Assembly: GCA_936924235.1 (NCBI GenBank)
Contig: CAKZHN010000243.1
Span: forward strand, 1 to 10,358
Length of the DNA: 10,358 nt
Reading direction: 5' to 3'
Origin: an uncultured Rhodoplanes sp.
GTDB lineage: Bacteria; Pseudomonadota; Alphaproteobacteria; Rhizobiales; Xanthobacteraceae
Of the stretch, positions 1 through 7,300 are shown one piece after another (the stretch's first letter is position 1; each line of letters opens with the position of its first letter). A program made the position numbers and the translations under genes. A model generated the notes under the pieces. That model searched no databases and was not told the DNA's origin. It was given only the letters and a program-made list of their open reading frames with translations.

Positions 1-1
1 G

Positions 2-3000
2 TTGGCGTCGGCCGGCGACGTCAACGGCGACGGCTTCGCCGACGTCATCGTCGGCATGCCCTCCGCGGACAACCATCAGGGCGCAGCCTATGTGGTGTTC
101 GGCAGCGGCTCGGGCTTCGACGCCAACATCGCGTTGTCGAGCCTCGACGGCAGCAACGGCTTCAAGATCGAGAACACCAGCACCAATATTTTCGCAGGCT
201 TCACGGTCGCCGGCGCCGGCGACGTCAACGGTGACGGCTTCGACGATGTGATCGTCAGCGCGCCGTTTGGGGCACCGGGCCAGAGCTACGGCAGCAACTA
301 CACCTACGGCGCGAGTTACGTGGTGTACGGCACCAACACGGGCTTTCCCGCGTCGGTCGATCTCGCCAATCTCGACGGCAGCAACGGCTTCGCGCTCGAC
401 AGCTCGCCGTTCTCGACGCTGGGGTCCAGCGTCGCCGGCGCGGGCGACGTCAATGGCGACCACGTCGACGATCTGATCATCGGCTCCTTCGGCGACGGCG
501 GCACCGCCCCCGCCTATGTCATCTTCGGCAGCAGCGCGGGCTTCCCGGCCCATGTCGATGCGCCCGCCCTCGTCAACGGCACCGACGGCTTTGCGATCGA
601 GGGCCCGCCCGCGTTCTCGTCGTCGGTGGCGGCGGCCGACGTCAACGGCGACGGCTTCGCCGATCTGATTTACACCACCAACTATCCGGCGACCGCCTAT
701 GTGGTGCTCGGCACCAACGCCGGCTTCCCGGCGACGGTCGACGTCACCGACCTCGACGGCACCAATGGCTTTGCAATCGTCGGCGCCGATTTCGGCGGCA
801 GCCCCTACGGCCACCTCACGGTCGCCTCTGCCGGCGACATCAACGGCGACGGCTTCGATGACCTGGTCATCGGGGCCGTTCACGGCCCCTCCCCGTACGG
901 AACCGGGCCCGGCGCCGATGCAAGCTACGTGGTGTTCGGCACCAACGCCGGCTTCCCGGCCGAGATCGATCTGTCGACGCTCGACGGCACCAACGGCTTC
1001 AAGATCGATCCGGTCTCGTCCTCGGACCTCACCGGCATGTCGGTCGCGGGCATCGGCGACTTCAACGGCGACGGCTTCGACGACATCCTCATCGGCGCGG
1101 CCGGCGCCTCGCCGGACGGCAGCACCGAAGCCGGATCGAGCTACGTACTGTTCGGCAAGGCCTCGGGCTTTGCCGCCGAGGTCCAGCTGCCGAGCCTGAA
1201 CGGCGACAACGGCTTCCGCATCGACGGCGCTTCGGCCGGTGACATGAGTGGCGCGGTCGTGTCCGGCGCCGGCGACGTCAACCACGACGGCTATGACGAC
1301 CTCCTGGTCGACAGCATCACGGGCGCCTCCGTCATCCTGGGCGGCCAGGACCTGGCGCAGATCGCGCCGCAGGCGCCGATCATCCAGAGCGCCACGCTCA
1401 ATCCCGACGGCTCGCTGACGGTCTCGGGGCTCGCGGAAGCGCTCGCCGATATCGCCCTGACCGAGGGCGGCTCGAGCGTCGCCGCCACCGCGGCCGATTC
1501 CGGCGGCGCCTGGTCCGCCACCACCTCGCCCTTGAGCGACACCGTTCACGACATCACGGTCAGTGCCAGCAACGCCGCAGGCTCCTCGGACAACAACGGC
1601 GACGTCATCGTCGGCACCACCGGCGACGACGTTCTGACCGCACCCGACGACTTCGGCCCCACCTTCCCGCGCCCCACCGTCATCCTCGGCCGCGCCGGCG
1701 ACGACACTCTCACCACCTCGCTCGGCGGCGGCGACACGCTGGTCGCGGGCGACGGCGGCAATTCGCTGCTGCAATCGGTCGGCACCGGCGACAACACGCT
1801 CGTCGGCGGCTCCGGCAACGACACGCTGCAATCCGGCAGTTCGGGCTATGACGTCCTGCAGGGCGGCACCGGCAACAACCTGCTGCACGCGCTCTCAGGC
1901 GCAGGCGCGGGCGAGATGCATTCGGGCAGCCTTGCCGGCGGCTACAACGTCCTGGTCGACGACAGCGCGAGCCGCCACACGCTCAATGGCGGCGCGGGCG
2001 GCGACATGCTCTACGCCGCCGGCACCGGCGGCGACACGCTCTATGCCGGCGACGGCAACAACCTGCTGCAGAGCTCGGGCAGCGGCAACAATGACCTCGA
2101 GGCCAACGGCGGCGACACGCTGATCTCCGGCAGCTCCGGCCGCGACACCCTGGTGGCCTCGGGCAGCGGCAACCTCCTGACCGCGCAGGCCGGCGCAGGC
2201 CCTGGCAAGATGATCTCCAACAGCCTCGCCGGCGAGCACAACACGCTGATCGACGAAAGCTCGCACCAGCACGTGCTCTTTGGCGGCGCGGGCGGCGACA
2301 TGCTGTTCGCCACCGGCAGCGGCCAGGACTCGCTCTATGCCGGCTCCGGCAACAACATGCTGCAGACCTCGGGCAGCGGCGACAACTACCTCGAGGCCAA
2401 CGGCGGCGACACGCTGTACTCCGGCAGCTCGGGCTCCGACTTCCTCGCCGCCACCGCGGGCAACAACCTGCTGATCGCGCAGGCCGGCAGCGGCTCAGGC
2501 CAGCTCGTCTCCTACAGCACCGCGGCCGACCACAACACGCTGATCAACCAGAGCCTGGCGCAGCACACGCTGTCCGGCGGCTCTGGCGGCGACGTGCTGC
2601 TTGCCGGCAACGGCGGCGACGTGCTCAACGCCGGCGACGGCAACAACTACCTGCAGGGCGGTTCCGGGGCCGACCTGCTCACCGCGGCGAGCGTCGGCAA
2701 TGTCACGCTGCTGGCCAACGGCGGCGGCCACGACACGCTCGACGCCAGCGGCAGCTCGGGCAACAACCTGTTCGGTCTCGGCTTCGACAACGAAGAGGTT
2801 TTCGGCGGCTCGGGCTTCAATTTCTACGACGACAACACGTTCCTGGGCACCGGCCACGACCGCACCATCAACATCACGGCGATCGGCTCGGGCGACATCC
2901 TGTTTTTCGACCACCGCAGCAGCCTTGAGGTGACCAGCGACACGACGTCGGCCGGCATCCGCACCATCTTGTTCAACGACAACAAGACCTACCACATCAC

Positions 3001-3046
3001 CGACACGATCACGGTGCAATTCGGTGGCAGCGGGCCTGCGCCGTGA
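2..3046 (+). CDS. FG-GAP beta-propeller / RTX-like repeat protein, 5'-truncated
   Basis: The frame is already open at the window edge, so the true start and any N-terminal region lie outside; the TTG at base 2 is not a credible start. The visible 1014 residues begin with seven FG-GAP blades. Each carries a calcium-loop motif of the type GD[VIF]NGDGF[DA]D, with its first Asp near residues 6, 74, 149, 213, 279, 353 and 425, and each is followed by Y-V-V-[FL]-G and G-F-P-A segments. Residues about 456-530 resemble a bacterial Ig-like domain. From about 535 onward come Gly/Asp/Asn-rich hemolysin-type repeats (GG.G.D.L), including a 98-residue tandem super-repeat at 631-925. The last 90 residues are less repetitive, beta-rich and end in GGSGPAP. 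By analogy with known families this is a calcium-stabilised exported adhesin or surface protein, probably secreted by a type I system through its C-terminus. No transporter genes are visible here, so the export route is inferred. Confidence 0.9.
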   Translation: MASAGDVNGDGFADVIVGMPSADNHQGAAYVVFGSGSGFDANIALSSLDGSNGFKIENTSTNIFAGFTVAGAGDVNGDGFDDVIVSAPFGAPGQSYGSNYTYGASYVVYGTNTGFPASVDLANLDGSNGFALDSSPFSTLGSSVAGAGDVNGDHVDDLIIGSFGDGGTAPAYVIFGSSAGFPAHVDAPALVNGTDGFAIEGPPAFSSSVAAADVNGDGFADLIYTTNYPATAYVVLGTNAGFPATVDVTDLDGTNGFAIVGADFGGSPYGHLTVASAGDINGDGFDDLVIGAVHGPSPYGTGPGADASYVVFGTNAGFPAEIDLSTLDGTNGFKIDPVSSSDLTGMSVAGIGDFNGDGFDDILIGAAGASPDGSTEAGSSYVLFGKASGFAAEVQLPSLNGDNGFRIDGASAGDMSGAVVSGAGDVNHDGYDDLLVDSITGASVILGGQDLAQIAPQAPIIQSATLNPDGSLTVSGLAEALADIALTEGGSSVAATAADSGGAWSATTSPLSDTVHDITVSASNAAGSSDNNGDVIVGTTGDDVLTAPDDFGPTFPRPTVILGRAGDDTLTTSLGGGDTLVAGDGGNSLLQSVGTGDNTLVGGSGNDTLQSGSSGYDVLQGGTGNNLLHALSGAGAGEMHSGSLAGGYNVLVDDSASRHTLNGGAGGDMLYAAGTGGDTLYAGDGNNLLQSSGSGNNDLEANGGDTLISGSSGRDTLVASGSGNLLTAQAGAGPGKMISNSLAGEHNTLIDESSHQHVLFGGAGGDMLFATGSGQDSLYAGSGNNMLQTSGSGDNYLEANGGDTLYSGSSGSDFLAATAGNNLLIAQAGSGSGQLVSYSTAADHNTLINQSLAQHTLSGGSGGDVLLAGNGGDVLNAGDGNNYLQGGSGADLLTAASVGNVTLLANGGGHDTLDASGSSGNNLFGLGFDNEEVFGGSGFNFYDDNTFLGTGHDRTINITAIGSGDILFFDHRSSLEVTSDTTSAGIRTILFNDNKTYHITDTITVQFGGSGPAP
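1892..2776 (+). repeat. 294-bp (98-residue) tandem super-repeat, three units
   Basis: Three direct units lie head to tail in frame inside the RTX-like region: 1892-2185, 2186-2479 and 2480 to about 2776. The first two are exactly 294 bp each and match at about 63 of 98 residues by manual alignment. The third is more diverged in its second half. Each unit runs: Ala/Gly-rich lead, [SL]AG..N.L, a His followed by .L.GG.GGD[MV]L, then YAG.GNN.LQ, LEANGGDTL and SGSSG.D.L. Asn replaces Asp at many expected calcium positions. The repeat probably arose by duplication of a whole beta-roll module rather than of single nonapeptides. Confidence 0.85.
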
Positions 3047-3108
3047 TGGCGTGACCCAGGGTCTGATTCAACTTCGCTGGTTCAGGTCCGTCGCTCCTTG
3101 TCTTGTTC

Positions 3109-3159
3109 GGGGCCTGATCTTTTCCGAAATCCGCTTCACACTTTTCCAGACATGCCCTA
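3109..3159. repeat. Diverged Rhizobiales-type short palindromic intergenic repeat
   Basis: On the minus strand this reads GGGCATG, a short spacer, GGAAAAGTGTGAAGCGG, then ATTTCGGAAAAGATCAGGCC. From memory, Bradyrhizobium and related genomes carry many copies of a palindromic element with this same 17-base core flanked by GCATGATCC and GATCATGC arms. Here the outer arms (GGGCATG against GGCCTGATC) and the inner TTTTCCG arm have decayed, so the hairpin is weakened. It sits between two convergent genes, which is typical for such elements, and its left edge contains the TAG stop of the transporter gene. It could still act as a weak bidirectional terminator or RNA-stability hairpin. The identification rests on recall, not a search. 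Confidence 0.75.
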
Positions 3160-4329
3160 GCGGCGGCTCGCATAGATCGCGCTCAGCGTGCCGACGCACG
3201 CCATCGCGGCCATCATGAAATAGGCGTGGCCGCCCACCGCCGCATAGACGAAGCCCGAGGCGAGCGTCGCCGACGCGTTGACGAGGCTCGACAGCGTCGC
3301 GACATAGCCCTGCCCCCGCGCCGCAAGCTCGCGTGGCACCGCGCGCGCCATGAAGCCCATCAGCCCGAGATGCGTCGCCGCGAACGAGCAGGCATGCAGG
3401 AGCTGCAGCGGCACCAGCAGCGCCACCGGCGGGCTGAACGCCGTCAGGCTCCAGCGCAGGACCGCGCCCGCCCCGCCGATCGCGAGCAGCGTCGTGGGGT
3501 GAAGCCTTGCGGGCAACCGCCCCGACCAGGCGAACAGCGCGATCTCGGCGACCACGCCGACGCCCCACAGCGCGCCGATCAGCGTTCCGTCGAAGCCCGC
3601 GGCCCGCCATTGCACGGTGGAGAAGCCGTAATAGAGCGCGTGGCTGCTCTGGATCATGGCGGAGGCAAGCGCCACCGCGAGGAAGGCCGGATTGCGCAGC
3701 AGGGTCCGGGCGGACAGCGCCGCGGGCGCGGCCGCAGGCGGGCGGCCCTTGCCCTCGATCGGCGCGAGCGCCGTGGAGGCGATGGCCGACACCGTCAGCG
3801 CCGTGACGATCAGCCAGATCAGCGTGCCCGGCGCGAATCGCTCGAGCATCAGGCCGGCCACGATGTTGCCGGCCACGAAGGCTGCGGAACCCCACAGCCG
3901 GACCGGCCCATAGGTCCGGCCCCGCAGCGACAGCCCGCTCAACGCATAGGCATCGGTCAGCGCCAGCACCGGCGAATATGCCGCAGCGGCTATGACGAAC
4001 ATGACAAAGATCGCCACCACGCCCTGCGCGAGGCCGACCGCCGCCATGGCGCAGGCCGCCAGCATCGAGGCCGTGATGATGGTGCCGCGCAAGGCGCGGC
4101 GCTGATCCGCCCAATGTGTTATCAGCGGTGTGGCGATGATTCGCACCACCATCGGCACGGCGATGACGAAGCCGATGGTCTGCGCATCGAGCCCCCGCGC
4201 GCCGAGCCAGAGCGGGAAGAACGGCAGCTGGATCCCGCCAAACACGAAATATGCCGCGTAGAACAGCCCGAGCTTCGTGGAAAAGCGGTCGGAAAAGTGA
4301 TCGGTGGAGAACTGGGGGGCCCCGGCCAT
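3157..4329 (-). CDS. MFS transporter, phenylpropionate-permease (HcaT)-like / MFS_1-like family
   Basis: This encodes a 390-residue inner-membrane protein with about twelve hydrophobic segments, the normal size for a major facilitator. The first helix region, beginning K-L-G-L-F-Y-A-A-Y-F, follows a short Ser/Asp-rich cytoplasmic N-terminus. The loop after helix 2 contains HWADQRR, a variant of the MFS motif A (usually G-X-L-A-D-R-X-G). The signature YGPVRLWGSAAF in the middle of the N-terminal half resembles the YG.[IV]RLWGS motif of the HcaT/LacY-like branch. Substrate is unknown: an aromatic acid, sugar or nucleoside are all possible. The start at 4329 is chosen because a GCGAGG ribosome-binding-like sequence lies 11 bases upstream and the protein begins at the expected distance from helix 1. 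The frame stays open to 4767, but that extension is polar, non-membrane and antisense to the neighbouring gene. The gene is divergent from the 4394-8131 gene and convergent with the propeller gene. Confidence 0.88.
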   Translation of the reverse strand: MAGAPQFSTDHFSDRFSTKLGLFYAAYFVFGGIQLPFFPLWLGARGLDAQTIGFVIAVPMVVRIIATPLITHWADQRRALRGTIITASMLAACAMAAVGLAQGVVAIFVMFVIAAAAYSPVLALTDAYALSGLSLRGRTYGPVRLWGSAAFVAGNIVAGLMLERFAPGTLIWLIVTALTVSAIASTALAPIEGKGRPPAAAPAALSARTLLRNPAFLAVALASAMIQSSHALYYGFSTVQWRAAGFDGTLIGALWGVGVVAEIALFAWSGRLPARLHPTTLLAIGGAGAVLRWSLTAFSPPVALLVPLQLLHACSFAATHLGLMGFMARAVPRELAARGQGYVATLSSLVNASATLASGFVYAAVGGHAYFMMAAMACVGTLSAIYASRR

Positions 4330-4393
4330 CGATCGGTTTGCCTCGCTTGGTTGATCGTGCAGATTGGAGTCGCTCTCGCGACGCGGTTCAACC

Positions 4394-7300
4394 ATGGCCA
4401 CCGAGCTCCGATCAGGCGAGACCAAACCTGGGGAGCCCAAATTTGACGAACCTATGCCCAGCGAGCCCATAGCAAGCCACGGCATGGCAGGCGAGCCCGC
4501 CAGCGACGCAACGGCATCGCGGACCGATGTCGGCACCGACGCGGCCCTCGTGCTCGCCGCGGTCGCGCGCATGCAGGCGGCCGACCAGGAGGCGCGCGAG
4601 ACGCTGGAGCGCCTGCGCACCGGGCTGGCCGAGATGGCCGATGCGATCGTTCGCGCCAAGGCCAATGCGGCGACCGACAGCGTCGGCGACATCGCCAAAG
4701 TTGTGGATATTGCGGCCGTGCTCGACGAGTTCGAGCATCTGGTCGACGGCCTGATCGAAATCGCCACCGGACGGGCCGACGACGACGCGTCGCCTGAGGA
4801 GGCTTTGGCCGCAGAGGCAGCGCCCGAGCATGCGGCAGCGGCCGAGACCGGCTTGGCTCTGGCCGGCCTTTCTCAAGCCGAGTCAGCCCAAACCGAATCG
4901 GCTCATATCGATTCCGCCCAGGCGGACTCGGCTGCGGCGGAATCGATCCAAGAGGTCTCCACTCAAGGCGACTCGACCCAAGAGGACTTGGCTCAAGATC
5001 ACGAGGACTGGGCCGAAGCGGATCTGGCCCAGATCGCGATGCGGCTCGTGGCGGCTGCGTCCGCGGAAGCCGCACCGGCTCCCGAGATCGAAACGCTGGC
5101 TGCGGCGCCCGCCGACATCGACCAGGTGCCGACGGTGTCCGACGTGGTGTCGCGGCTCGATCCGGCGCACGAATCGGAACCGGCCGCGGCCGAAGCCCGG
5201 GACACGGCCTTTGCCAACACGGCGCCATCGGTCGAGATGCTCAAGAGCCTGGTCGAGGCGCTGAACGCTTCGATCCCCGACACCGCCGAGGGCGAATCGC
5301 CGGACGAAGCGCCGGTCGACGCCGCCACCGCCAAGGCCGCGGCCCAGGACGTCATCCAGGCGTTCGCCTGGGAGTTGACGCGACACGACGCCAGCGACGA
5401 CGTGGGCGAGGCGCCGGAGGCACCCGCCGCCGAAGCAGCCGTTGCCGAAGCAACCACTCCCGAAGCCGCCATTGCCGAAGCAGCGGCGGCGGATGCCCAC
5501 GAGGCAGCGGAAGTCCCGCCCGCGGCGGTGGTCGACGCACCGGCCGCCACCAACACGGCGCCTGAGGCCGCCACAGCCGAGGCCGTCGCGCCGGCGGCGG
5601 AGCTTGCGGAGATTGCGCCGGTCGAGACTCCGCCGGTCGAGGCGGCGGTCCTGGATGACGAGGCGGCGGAAGCTGTCCGGGTCGCTCAGGACGTTCAGGC
5701 GTTCGACGAAATTACGATCGAGATCGTTGCAGTCGACGACGATCCGGCGACCGACGCTGTCCCGGCGAGCGGGGTCGTCCAGGAGCTTCATGGCCAAAAA
5801 CTTCATGGCCCAGAGCTTCATGGCCAGGAAGTTCACGTCCAAGAGCTTCATCCTGGCCAAGATCTTCATGTCCAGGTGCTGCATCCCGTGCCCGAGGCCT
5901 CGCAGGAGACCGCGGCAGAGGACGACGTGGTGTTCGACGTCGTGGTCGAGTTCGATCCGGTCGAGCCGCAGCCCGCACCTCAGGCCGAGGCCGTCGCGCC
6001 CGCGGCCGAGCCCGCCGAAGCGGCTGTGCCGCCTCCCGCAACGGAGGCCGCCGAAACGATCGAGCCCGTGGTGGCGTCCGAGCCGGTCGTGGCCCACGCT
6101 GAAAGCCACAATGCCATCGACAACGACGTCTACGCCCTCGATGTCCCCGAGGTGATGGCGGTTGCGACGGAAGCCGGAGCGGCGGAAGCGGTGGCTGCCG
6201 AAGCGGTGGCCGAAGCTGCGGCTGCGGAAGTCGTGATCGTCGACGTGCCGGCCGCTGCAGCGCCGGCTGCCGAAGTCGAGGCGGCGCCCGCGCCCGAAGC
6301 TGTCCTTGAAACCATCGAGCCTGCCGCCGAACTGCCTCCGGCCGTCGAGCTGGTCGACATCGAGCAGTTCGCCACGAACCCTGAGGCCGCCGAGCCGGTC
6401 CAGGCCACGGCCGAACCGCTCCATGTTGAAGCCGCGCCGGCCGAAGCTGTCGCAGCGGAAGTCATCCCGGCCGAAGCCGTGGCGGAAGAAGCCGTCGCAG
6501 CCGAAGCCGCGCCGGTCGAAACGGCGCCGGTCGAAGCCGAGATGATCGAAGCGGCGCCCGTCGAAACGGTGCCGGCCGCAGAAGCCGTGGAGCCGGAAGT
6601 TGCCGAGGTTCACGTTGAACCGGCCCAAGAAGCGGCCCAAGCAGAAGCGGCCCAAGTCGAACTGGCCGAAGTAGAGCAGGCCCAAATCGAGCAGGCGCAA
6701 GTCGAGCAGGTCGAAGCGGCGCAGGCTGAAGCAGCGCACATCGAAGTCGCGCAAGTCGAAGAGCCGGTAGCGGCCGAAGAGCCTGCAGCGGTCGAAGAGC
6801 CCGCGCCGGCCGAGCCCGCATCGATCGAGACCGCAGCAGTCGAAACCGCACCGGTCGAGCACACGATGGCCGACCTGGATCTGGCGGTGGTGCCCTACGA
6901 GGCGTTCGACGATCACGCGTACGAGCCGCACCCCGAGGCCCAGCCCGAGCATCCGGTCGCAGCCGTCGCCGAGTCCGTTGTGGCCGCGCCGGCAGCAATC
7001 GCTACGGCCGAGGCGCCGCCCGCCGCGGTGTCCGCGGTGGCTGGCCATCTCTCGGCCCACGAGGTCGAGCTGCTGGCGCGTCTCGAGCAGATGGACGCGC
7101 TGCCGATCCTGCCGCCCGAGCTCGGCACCGCGGTGATCTTCGGGCCGCGCGGGAGCGCAGCGGCGCAAACCGCCGCCCAGATCGCAGGCACCGCCGAGCT
7201 CAAGCCTCCGGCCGACCTGCTGCCGGCCCTCGACATCGGCATCGCGGCGGACGAACCCGCCGCGGCGGAGGCCGAGCCTGCGGCGATGGCCGAAGCGCCG

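Noticed and set aside
3063..3085. Possible hairpin terminator just after the propeller gene
   Set aside because: The arms CTGATTCAAC and GCTGGTTCAG pair with mismatches and no T-run follows.
3226..4446. 406-residue Arg/His-rich plus-strand frame opposite the transporter
   Set aside because: Typical high-GC antisense frame; the minus strand encodes an obvious membrane protein.
4330..4767. N-terminal extension of the MFS transporter frame
   Set aside because: Polar, Ser/Arg-rich, with no membrane segment, and fully antisense to the start of the divergent gene; a Met right before the first helix gives a normal-length transporter.
5784..5887. CRISPR-like or transposon-end repeat
   Set aside because: The units are 15 bp, contiguous and without spacers, and no transposase or Cas gene is present; it is a tandem coding repeat.
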